From: Acidobacteriota bacterium
GTDB taxonomy: Bacteria; Acidobacteriota; Terriglobia; UBA7540
Length of the DNA: 13,443 nt
Direction: 5' to 3'
Assembly: GCA_021827255.1 (NCBI GenBank)
Contig: JAKAWO010000045.1
Coordinates: 1 to 13,443, forward strand
Part shown: piece after piece, positions 7,813 to 13,443 of the stretch
Layout: each line of letters begins with the position of its first letter
How positions within the stretch are numbered: position 1 is the first letter of the stretch
Made by a program: the position numbers and the translations under genes
The notes under the pieces: generated by a model
Databases searched by the model: none
What the model saw: only the letters and a program-made list of their open reading frames with translations
Told to the model about the DNA's origin: nothing

Positions 7813-8490
7813 CTATTCGGCGAACTTATATCCGAGCCCCCGGACGGTAAGAAAATGGCGGGGATTCTGCGGGTCGTCTTCGAGTTTCTGCCGCAGCATC
7901 CAGAGGTGAGCGTCCACCGTGCGCGTGAGGGTGGAAGCGTCGTAGCCCCAAACTTCCTGCAGCAATTGCTCGCGCGAAAGCGTGGTTTCCGGGTGCTGGA
8001 TGAAATAGGTGAGGAGTTCGAATTCGCGCGCGGACATCTCCACCGGCTTGCCGTCGCGCCGGACTTCGGTGCGGCGAAAGTCCACGAGCACGGGTCCAAA
8101 CCGGAAGGTCGGATTCAATCTGGTTTCGCGGGGCGCTAGGGCGCGGCGCAACAGCGCCTCGATCCGAGCCAGCAGCTCCGCCGGCTCGAAGGGCTTGGCC
8201 AGATAATCGTCCGCGCCTAGCTTGAGCCCCGAAACCTTGTCCGCCACCTGGCCGCGCGCCGTCAGCATGATAATGGGAGTGTGAATGCCGCGGCGGCGCA
8301 GGGTGCGACAAATCTCAAAACCGTCCTTGCGGGGCAGCATGACGTCGAGGACGATGACGTCGAATTCACCGCCCAAGGCCCGATCGAGGCCCTCCTGCCC
8401 GTCGGTCGCGCTCTCGACCTGGTAGCCCTTGCTCGACAGCAAATCCGTCAGCGTTAAGACGAGGCCCGCCTCATCTTCGATGAGCAGCAA
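7813..8490 (-). CDS. OmpR/PhoB-type response regulator
   Basis: Two-component transcription factor of 225 residues from the TTG at 8490. The receiver domain (1-115) has acidic residues E5-D6-E7, phosphoacceptor Asp49 (VLDVMLP), Thr77 (MLTARG) and Lys99 (LAKPF), so it should be phosphorylated normally. A winged-helix DNA-binding domain follows (about 128-224) with EMSAREFELLTYF, LSREQLLQEVWGY, the recognition-helix region RTVDAHLWMLRQKLE and the wing VRGLGYKF. It is the third gene of the signalling operon, 133 bp after the preceding regulator, and its receiver is closely similar to that one. The start is odd: no ATG or GTG exists in this frame between the upstream stop at 8631-8629 and the receiver core. 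TTG 8490 is the only usual start, it has no clear Shine-Dalgarno, and it leaves the protein a few residues shorter than its sibling. Confidence 0.92.
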   Translation of the reverse strand: MLLIEDEAGLVLTLTDLLSSKGYQVESATDGQEGLDRALGGEFDVIVLDVMLPRKDGFEICRTLRRRGIHTPIIMLTARGQVADKVSGLKLGADDYLAKPFEPAELLARIEALLRRALAPRETRLNPTFRFGPVLVDFRRTEVRRDGKPVEMSAREFELLTYFIQHPETTLSREQLLQEVWGYDASTLTRTVDAHLWMLRQKLEDDPQNPRHFLTVRGLGYKFAE

Positions 8491-8623
8491 GCGATACGGA
8501 TTGGAAGTTCTTCGTTTGATCGGTCGCCCCCTGCCCCGACGATGGGCGAGATCGCGGCCGCTTGGGTTGCGCGGCCGCCCTCGGGGTCTCGATGGCTTGC
8601 CGGAGGCTGTCTTCCCTCCGCCG
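8491..8623 (-). other. Open, untranslated-looking spacer between the two regulators
   Basis: This 133-bp spacer contains no stop codon in the frame of the downstream regulator; the frame is open from 8628. Conceptual translation is very basic and includes two RGRP tetrads, as PRGRPRN and RGRGRPIKRR, directly before SNPYR and the receiver core. No ATG, GTG, TTG or CTG begins this extension. Most likely it is ordinary GC-rich linker DNA. It is recorded because it bears on where the downstream gene starts. Confidence 0.5.
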
Positions 8624-9757
8624 TCACATTACCCGAGCGACAATCAACGTCATGTCGTCAAAGGGTGCTTCATCGCCGACGTGCTGGTTGACCTCCGCCA
8701 AAACTGCTTGGCTCACTCCCTCCGCGTTCTGGCTCCGGTGGCGAAGCAGGGCTTCGAGCAGCCGCTTCGCTCCGAACTCCTCCTGGCGCCAGTTGAGAGC
8801 GTCCGGGATGCCGTCGCTGAAGATGGTGAGCCAATCGCCCGGCTCGAGCTCGACGGCTTGGCTCCAAACCGGAATCTCCGGGAAAAGCCCGACGGGCGTG
8901 GTGGCGGAGCGCAGGCAAGTGCAATCCTCCGGCGAGGTTGCGCCCCGACGCGCCAGGAAGGCGGTCTCATGTCCGGCGCTTGCGTAGGTGAGCCGCCGCG
9001 AAACATCGTCATAAACGCCGTAAAACAGCGTCGCGAACCGCTCCGGGTCGGTGGCCTCAAAAAACAATCGGTTGCACTCCGCCACCACGCGCCCGCTTTG
9101 GTCGCCGAAGACCGGCGCGTGAGTGCGAATGCAGGCATGCACGGACGCCATCAACAAAGCCGCGGACATTCCCTTGCCGGAAACGTCCGCCACGACCAGG
9201 CCGAGTTTGCCGGCCGCCGGGACGAGGAAATCGTAATAATCGCCGCCAATCCGCTGCGCGGGCTGGCAAAAGCCCGCGTAGTCCAGCGTCTGGGTGGGCG
9301 GGCGGGTTTGAGGCAAAAGCCGCTGTTGCACCTCAGCGGCCATGCGAATCTCCCGGCCGAGCTGAACCCCCTCGCGCCCCCATTCCTTGCGGTGGCGGAG
9401 CGCGGCGCGGATTCGCGCCAGCAACTCGCCGGCGGAAAAGGGCTTGGCAATGTAATCGTCGGCGCCCAGGTCCAGGCCCAGCACACGGTCGCGCTCTTCG
9501 CCGCGCGCCGTCAGCATGATGATCGGCGTCTGGACGCCCTCGCGGCGCAATCCTTTGCAAATGTCAAACCCGTCGCGGCCAGGAAGCATGATGTCCAAAA
9601 TGATCAGGTCGAACGCGCCCTGGCTCGCCAACTGAAAGCCCCGAATGCCATCCTCAACGTTTTTCACTTGATAGCCCTGGCTGGCCAGTAAGTCGGTGAG
9701 GGTCATCACCAAGCCGGGCTCGTCTTCGATCAGCAGAACTTCGGGTGAGGATGGCAT
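8624..9757 (-). CDS. Response regulator with SpoIIE/PP2C-type phosphatase output
   Basis: 377 residues. The receiver domain (7-122) has E11-D12-E13, phosphoacceptor Asp55 (ILDIMLP), Thr83 and Lys105. A short coiled linker with the phosphatase-typical AAEVQQRLLP (140-149) leads into a SpoIIE/RsbU-type PP2C domain. Metal-binding acids are visible at Asp173 (GGDYYDF), Asp191 (VADVSGKGM), Asp315 (FSDGIPDA) and Asp368 (FDDMT), so the catalytic centre looks complete. Known relatives dephosphorylate anti-anti-sigma factors of the RsbV/SpoIIAA type and so control sigma-factor partner switching. No RsbV- or RsbW-like gene lies in this window, so the substrate is unknown. The ATG at 9757 is 7 bp after the kinase stop, so this is surely an operon with the kinase, its likely phosphodonor. 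Confidence 0.95.
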   Translation of the reverse strand: MPSSPEVLLIEDEPGLVMTLTDLLASQGYQVKNVEDGIRGFQLASQGAFDLIILDIMLPGRDGFDICKGLRREGVQTPIIMLTARGEERDRVLGLDLGADDYIAKPFSAGELLARIRAALRHRKEWGREGVQLGREIRMAAEVQQRLLPQTRPPTQTLDYAGFCQPAQRIGGDYYDFLVPAAGKLGLVVADVSGKGMSAALLMASVHACIRTHAPVFGDQSGRVVAECNRLFFEATDPERFATLFYGVYDDVSRRLTYASAGHETAFLARRGATSPEDCTCLRSATTPVGLFPEIPVWSQAVELEPGDWLTIFSDGIPDALNWRQEEFGAKRLLEALLRHRSQNAEGVSQAVLAEVNQHVGDEAPFDDMTLIVARVM

Positions 9758-9764
9758 GGCGGAA

Positions 9765-11717
9765 TCAGGCCGCGTCCCCGGGGCCCGCCGGGACGACCGG
9801 CAAGTGCAGAACGAATTTTGCCCCTCGGCCCTTCGCGCTTTCGACCGTCACGCGCCCGCCATGAGCTTCCAGGTGGCGCTTGAGAATGCCCAGGCCCAAG
9901 CCGGTTCCAGGGACCGCCGACGCCAGCACTTGCTTGCCGCGGTAGAATGGCTCAAAAATGTGGGGCAGGTCGGCCGAGTCAATTCCCGGTCCGTGGTCGG
10001 CGATGGAAATTTGGACTTCTGGATTCTTGCCGTTCGCCGCCGTTTCCGCCCGAATTCCGATCCATTTTCCATCGGCGGCGTACTTCAAGGCATTGGCGAG
10101 CAGGTTCTTGATGCCGCTCTCGAGCGAAGCCGGCTCGGCAAGAACGCGCGGCATATTTTCAGTCACCTGTTTTTCGACTACCCAGCCTTTCTGGCTGAAG
10201 AGGGGCAAGTACTCAGCGAGCGCCTGGTCAATCACCCCGGAGGCCTCGGTGGGCACGGCCTCGCGGCTTTCGCGGCCGGATTGAATGCCGGCATAGCTCA
10301 GCACTTGCTCCACCATGTCGGCCAGGCGGCGCGCTTCGTTCTGCACCAGCGAGCCGTATTGCTGGATGCGGCCGGGCTCGCGGACAATTCCACGGGCGAG
10401 ATTGAAGCCCGCCGATTGAATTGAGGCGAGCGGCGTCCGAAACTCGTGGGAAACCCCGGCGACGAATTCCATCTCGCGGCGCGCCAGCTCGCGCGACCGC
10501 CGCGTGGTGACGACCAGCGAGCCCATGCTCCAGGCCAGCAGGAAGAGCGCGCCGAAACCCATCAGCAGATTCCGGTGGCGCGACCGAGCCACCAGAGCTT
10601 CAATCGAGCCGGCCTTGTTGCGCGCCACCAGCACCCAGACGCCGCTCGCGCGCTGAAGGAAGGCGAGAGGGTTCACCATCGCCATCCGTTCGGGCGGCAG
10701 CGGACGCAAGCGGACGACTCGCGCGACCGGCGGCGAGCCCGGAGCCGGGCGCGCCTTCGATAAGAGCCGGACAAAGCGCGGGCCAAACACCTCATTGGGA
10801 GTGAACAACGGCAAGGCGGCGTCCGGCCGGGCGACGGTCTCGACGGTGAGGGCCGGATCCGTGCGGTAAATCACTCGCGGCGGATTCCCGGTCACCACCG
10901 CAACCCGGTAATCGGACAAACCGTTGCGCCCAAAGGTTCGTTCGACTAGGCTAGGCAGAAATTCACTCTCCAGATAATGGGTATCGAGCTCGAGAAAGCA
11001 CCAGCCGGTCAGGTGGATGGGATGCGAAGATCGCGGGGCGCGCGCTGTGACCACGTAGCCTGCGTTTGCCGGCCCGCCAGAGGCTATGGCGATGGTCCCT
11101 TCACTCCTCATGACCGCCGCGTGCCTGGGCTTCGGCGCGCCGGAAGAAAAAAACAGACCGATCTTTTGCCGAAACGATTCCATCAAAGGGATCACGACCA
11201 CGGGGCGGTCGCCGTCCAGCGCGAACGGAGCGCCCGCGAAAATGAACGGGGGTGGAAAATGGCGACGCCGTGTGAGGCCGTTCAGTTGTTTTTGAAACCC
11301 GGCCAACGAGGCCGGCCAAGGCTGAGGCTGAAACTGTCCGCTTTGGGAATCCAACCGGGCGAACGCGGGTTTTCCGTGCGGGCCGATTTCCGCCACGCTG
11401 AGGCCGTCAATCAACGGCGCGTTGGCATCGGTCGAGCGCCACTGCGAATAGAACGCCGCCAAGTAGGCGTTCAAGCCTTCCGTCGTCCTGACGCGCGGGG
11501 CTGGCCGGAAGGTGGACCGGATCTCGAACAGCGTTCCCACAAAGTCTCCGCGCATGCTGCGCATGGTAGCTCGCAGAAGATGGTGTTGCTGCGCGCGCTC
11601 GGCGTCGCTGACGCGATGGATCCAGCGATACACCAGAAAACCCGCCAGCGCCCACCCCACCGCGAAGATGCCCAGGATGAACACGGTCACGCTCGGTTTA
11701 ACGCGCGACGAAACCAT
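9765..11717 (-). CDS. Membrane sensor histidine kinase with large extracytoplasmic domain
   Basis: 650 residues. The first transmembrane segment is at about 10-30 and the second at about 382-404, leaving roughly 350 residues outside the cytoplasmic membrane that I cannot match to a named sensor domain. There is no clear HAMP domain: the phosphoacceptor His424 in VSHEFRTPLASI comes only about 20 residues after the second helix. The kinase core is complete, with the N box around NLLANALKYA (538-547), G1 DHGPGI (574-579), F box FEPFYRG (588-594) and G2 GTGLGLGI (604-611). It should autophosphorylate and pass phosphate to the regulator 7 bp downstream, and perhaps to the OmpR-type regulator further down. 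The ATG at 11717 has no Shine-Dalgarno but lies 7 nt after a perfect TATAAT. The next internal Met is past the first helix, so this start is well supported. Confidence 0.94.
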   Translation of the reverse strand: MVSSRVKPSVTVFILGIFAVGWALAGFLVYRWIHRVSDAERAQQHHLLRATMRSMRGDFVGTLFEIRSTFRPAPRVRTTEGLNAYLAAFYSQWRSTDANAPLIDGLSVAEIGPHGKPAFARLDSQSGQFQPQPWPASLAGFQKQLNGLTRRRHFPPPFIFAGAPFALDGDRPVVVIPLMESFRQKIGLFFSSGAPKPRHAAVMRSEGTIAIASGGPANAGYVVTARAPRSSHPIHLTGWCFLELDTHYLESEFLPSLVERTFGRNGLSDYRVAVVTGNPPRVIYRTDPALTVETVARPDAALPLFTPNEVFGPRFVRLLSKARPAPGSPPVARVVRLRPLPPERMAMVNPLAFLQRASGVWVLVARNKAGSIEALVARSRHRNLLMGFGALFLLAWSMGSLVVTTRRSRELARREMEFVAGVSHEFRTPLASIQSAGFNLARGIVREPGRIQQYGSLVQNEARRLADMVEQVLSYAGIQSGRESREAVPTEASGVIDQALAEYLPLFSQKGWVVEKQVTENMPRVLAEPASLESGIKNLLANALKYAADGKWIGIRAETAANGKNPEVQISIADHGPGIDSADLPHIFEPFYRGKQVLASAVPGTGLGLGILKRHLEAHGGRVTVESAKGRGAKFVLHLPVVPAGPGDAA

Positions 11718-11724
11718 TGCTTAT

Positions 11725-11753
11725 ATTATATACCGTTGGCGGGGCTTTCCCAC
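11725..11753 (-). promoter_or_regulatory. Putative promoter of the histidine-kinase operon
   Basis: On the minus strand a perfect TATAAT (11730-11725) is followed by ATAAGCA and then the kinase ATG. At a 17-bp spacer the -35 hexamer would be GTGGGA, matching TTGACA at only three positions. Transcription starting 5-9 nt after the -10 would begin at or just before the start codon, giving a leaderless or nearly leaderless mRNA. The AT-rich block 11721-11732 is also near-palindromic, so it could serve the other strand. Confidence 0.45.
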
Positions 11754-11910
11754 GGATGGAACGGGTTGTTCAAGCAGACTTTACGCCCATTTTACAGGGC
11801 TCAGCCGGAGCGGTGCCAGACCCTCCTGCCGCCCGCCAGCACGCGGACCCTACCCTTAATGAACCAGTAAACTAGGCCGGAAAGAGATGCTCAACATCGA
11901 AGGGTCCCAC

Positions 11911-11920
11911 GTAAATTTAC
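11911..11920. promoter_or_regulatory. Perfect palindrome, candidate operator
   Basis: GTAAATTTAC is a perfect 10-bp palindrome immediately upstream of the -35-like TTGACC. It is flanked by GGGTC at 11902-11906 and GACCC at 11924-11928, an almost symmetrical outer inverted repeat that is off-centre by one base. The AT-rich core in GC-rich surroundings and the position next to the -35 suggest a dimeric regulator binding site; the regulator is unknown. Confidence 0.4.
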
Positions 11921-11921
11921 C

Positions 11922-11949
11922 TTGACCCAGGGCCGTTTTGAGTAATAAT
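11922..11949 (+). promoter_or_regulatory. Putative sigma-70-like promoter of the diguanylate cyclase gene
   Basis: TTGACC (11922-11927) is followed after 16 bp by AATAAT (11944-11949), inside TAATAAT. This fits a housekeeping promoter, with transcription starting near 11955 and a leader of about 90 nt before the ATG at 12044. If correct, the upstream ATG at 11948 overlaps the -10 box and cannot be the start. Confidence 0.4.
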
Positions 11950-11993
11950 GAACGGCCTTGTCGCGGCCGGCCAATGCGGTTCCCGGGGCCGTT
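11931..11993. repeat. Three alternating copies of a 7-bp inverted repeat
   Basis: GGCCGTT at 11931-11937, AACGGCC at 11951-11957 and GGCCGTT at 11987-11993. The first two bracket the -10-like box of the diguanylate cyclase promoter with a 13-bp centre. The middle copy could alternatively pair with the third. This could be an operator for a dimeric protein or, if transcribed, competing hairpins. No known riboswitch class is recognised. Confidence 0.45.
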
Positions 11994-12043
11994 TGCAAAT
12001 TCACGATGGTGAAGCGCATGGGCCTGCCGCAAGGGTGGAGGGG

Positions 12044-12883
12044 ATGGAACGCACGGTTGACCCCGGAAGCGTGTTGGCCAAGGTCACCCAGCAACTTTCG
12101 GCCCTGCAGAAACGCGACTGGGAGCTTTGGCTGATCGTCGTCGGCACCGGCATCTTGGTTCTTGCCGGGTTTTTCGCGATGGCGTTTCCTTCCGCTGTGC
12201 TCAATCACGGCGAGTTACACGTCCAGTTCGACGTGTCGAAAGAGCTGTTCCTGGCGTTGATCGCCCTGCTGGTGCTCTTCAATACCTACGTCATCAATCG
12301 ACGGATCGACTTGCGGCGCACCCGCGAGTCCGTGATCTCAAGCGTGATCCAAAGCGAACTGCTGCGCCTGCAATCCTTCACCGATCCGCTGACCGAAGTT
12401 TACAATCGCCGCTCGCTCGACGATATGGCCTCGAAGTACGTCAGCCGGGCGCGACGGCTTGGAAAACCTCTCTGCTTTATGATCACTGACGTGGACAACT
12501 TCAAGCAAGTCAACACGCGCTTCGGCCATCTGACGGGGGATTTCCTGCTGGCTGAAATCGCTTCCTTGCTCAAGTCCTCCGTGCGCGGTTCGGACGCCGT
12601 CGTGCGTTACGGCGGCGACGAGTTCGCGGTCATTCTGGCCGACGCTCCCCTGGCCGGCGCGGAAATCGTTATCATGCGCATCATCAAGCTCGTCGAGGAA
12701 TGGAACCGCGCCGGTCAGCTTCCCGGCTACGACATGGGTTTGAGCATGGGACTGGCGGAATGGTCGGAAGGCAAGTCCCTGGACGACATCCTGAACGAAG
12801 CTGACAAGAAGATGTATGCCGTCAAGGGCGAGCACAAGAAGGACGTCCTCGAGCCCAAGCTTCCCCAATCAGAAGTTGAGTGA
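12044..12883 (+). CDS. Membrane-anchored diguanylate cyclase (GGDEF)
   Basis: Makes cyclic di-GMP from two GTP. It has 279 residues from the ATG at 12044. A short N-terminus leads to two transmembrane helices at about 29-48 and 67-83 with only a small extracytoplasmic loop of about 18 residues. A basic helical linker (RRIDLRRTRESVISSVIQSE) then leads to the GGDEF domain (about 108-268). The active-site motif GGDEF is intact at 190-194, DPLTEVYNRRSLDD marks the domain start, and DVDNFKQVN carries the metal-binding Asp. RGSD at 181-184, five residues before GGDEF, is the RxxD inhibitory site, so product feedback is expected. The start at 12044 follows a purine-rich GGTGGAGGGG. The upstream ATG at 11948 would add 32 residues that look non-coding. 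It is divergent from the kinase operon and convergent with the receptor gene. Confidence 0.93.
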   Translation: MERTVDPGSVLAKVTQQLSALQKRDWELWLIVVGTGILVLAGFFAMAFPSAVLNHGELHVQFDVSKELFLALIALLVLFNTYVINRRIDLRRTRESVISSVIQSELLRLQSFTDPLTEVYNRRSLDDMASKYVSRARRLGKPLCFMITDVDNFKQVNTRFGHLTGDFLLAEIASLLKSSVRGSDAVVRYGGDEFAVILADAPLAGAEIVIMRIIKLVEEWNRAGQLPGYDMGLSMGLAEWSEGKSLDDILNEADKKMYAVKGEHKKDVLEPKLPQSEVE

Positions 12884-12910
12884 CTCGACGCCCGTAACCT
12901 TGCCGGGCAG

Positions 12911-12945
12911 GGCGCGATAGTCCACCCTCACCGGCCCATCGCGCC
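12911..12945. terminator. Hairpin between convergent genes, possible terminator
   Basis: GGCGCGAT (12911-12918) and ATCGCGCC (12938-12945) form a perfect 8-bp stem with a 19-nt loop in the 90-bp gap between the diguanylate cyclase stop and the receptor stop. The position suits a bidirectional terminator. No T-run follows on either strand, so it is not a classical intrinsic terminator. Confidence 0.35.
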
Positions 12946-12973
12946 AAGGGATGCCCGCCCGACCAACCTTCCC

Positions 12974-13443
12974 TTAGAAGCTGAACCGGAGCATCAGGTT
13001 GATGCTGCGATTGGCTCCCTGGCCGGTGGCGAAAAATCCGCCGGCTAGTGAATTCGATTTGCCAAACAGGGGCGAAGTGAGCGTGCCCACCGGCGTCCCG
13101 AGATTCACGATGTTGAAGACGTTGTGCGCCATAATGGCGAAGGTAAGCTGGTAGCGTCGGTTGGCCGCGCCTCCGGGCCGGAAAAAGCCGCCTCGGCCTC
13201 CGCTGCCGCTCAGACCGCCGGGGCCAAGACCGCCCCCGTGGCCGTGAAAGTGCCCGCCTCCAAATCCGCCGCCCTCGCTCATCTCTTTCCCAAAGCCAAA
13301 CGTCCGGCTGAGGCGCAAGTTCACGGAGAAGTTCGACGGGCCGGTGAGATAGTTGATGGGAACCAGGGTTTCGCCCGGTTGGGGCAGCAGGTTGAACACG
13401 CCAAACGGGGTCGAAATAATGTTCGGGCCGGTGGCACCCGGAG
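12974..13443 (-). CDS. TonB-dependent receptor, Oar-like, C-terminal part (cut by window edge)
   Basis: The last 155 residues of an outer-membrane beta-barrel protein; the 5' part lies beyond the right edge, as the frame is open through 13443. Amphipathic strand patterns are visible in NFSVNLRLSRTFGFG, RRYQLTFAIMAHNVFN and the final NRSINLMLRFSF. The protein ends in Phe, the usual recognition signal for BAM-mediated barrel assembly. The style, including the NVFN motif in the penultimate strand, matches the large TonB-dependent/carboxypeptidase-regulatory-domain (Oar-like) receptors abundant in Acidobacteriota. Between the first two strands is an insertion of about 40 residues rich in Gly with three His (HFHGH). 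The substrate cannot be told from this part. A GTG at 13399 is only an internal codon, not a start. Confidence 0.85.
   Translation of the reverse strand, partial: PGATGPNIISTPFGVFNLLPQPGETLVPINYLTGPSNFSVNLRLSRTFGFGKEMSEGGGFGGGHFHGHGGGLGPGGLSGSGGRGGFFRPGGAANRRYQLTFAIMAHNVFNIVNLGTPVGTLTSPLFGKSNSLAGGFFATGQGANRSINLMLRFSF

Noticed and set aside
5586..8099. 837-codon open frame on the minus strand
   Set aside because: It lies antisense to the acyl-CoA ligase fusion and the 3' part of the OmpR-type regulator. It has no recognisable domain and Arg/Gly/His-rich shadow composition, while the opposite strand has clear motifs.
8429..9691. 420-codon open frame on the plus strand
   Set aside because: Antisense to the REC-PP2C gene, whose catalytic residues are all in place; no recognisable features.
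11948..12043. Upstream ATG for the diguanylate cyclase
   Set aside because: The added 32 residues look non-coding, and the ATG overlaps the promoter-like -10. The ATG at 12044 has a purine-rich sequence before it.
11951..12043. Cyclic di-GMP riboswitch in the leader of the cyclase gene
   Set aside because: The leader was inspected for GEMM-type conserved segments because of the gene's function; none is present.
1..13443. CRISPR array, tRNA or rRNA genes
   Set aside because: No regularly spaced repeats, cloverleaf with CCA-type end, or rRNA-like conserved sequence was seen anywhere in the window.

Overview
The window is a GC-rich bacterial chromosomal segment (clearly above 60% G+C over most of its length by eye). 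Several features together suggest an acidobacterium (Acidobacteriota) or close relative: the Bacillus/Bacteroides-type succinate dehydrogenase with a single diheme cytochrome b subunit, the C-terminus of an Oar-like TonB-dependent receptor with a Gly-rich insertion, an NDP-forming acyl-CoA ligase fused to a GNAT domain, and the style of the two-component genes. This assignment is inference from gene content; there is no rRNA or marker gene here.

Layout. Positions 107-3646 (minus strand) hold the operon sdhC-sdhA-sdhB, complex II, which links the TCA cycle to the (probably mena-) quinone pool. Upstream of sdhC lies a decayed ISAs1-family insertion sequence (about 3746-4710, plus strand) whose transposase has lost the third catalytic residue through internal deletions. 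An AT-richer stretch without a convincing gene (4711-5030) follows. At 5031-7784 (plus) is a 917-residue three-part enzyme: NDP-forming acyl-CoA ligase, ATP-grasp, and GNAT acetyltransferase. It ends tail-to-tail 28 bp from a minus-strand signalling operon (11717 down to 7813): a membrane histidine kinase, a response regulator with a SpoIIE/PP2C phosphatase output, and an OmpR-type response regulator. Divergent from the kinase, across a 326-bp control region with palindromes and promoter-like elements, is a membrane-anchored diguanylate cyclase (12044-12883, plus). The right edge cuts through the 3' end of a TonB-dependent receptor gene (12974-13443, minus).

How they may work together. The kinase has a large uncharacterised extracytoplasmic domain and probably signals to two sibling receiver domains that are about two-thirds identical. 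One controls a serine/threonine phosphatase (partner-switching type output) and the other controls DNA binding. The divergent diguanylate cyclase shares the control region with the kinase and may be co-regulated, but no direct evidence links them. No complete unknown system stands out. The most unusual points are: the branched kinase/two-regulator module with duplicated receivers; the lack of a proper start codon for the second regulator, whose frame is open back to the previous gene's stop; a perfect -10 box only 7 nt from the kinase ATG, suggesting a leaderless mRNA; the layered palindromes at the divergent promoter; and the Gly/His-rich insertion on the predicted periplasmic side of the receptor barrel.
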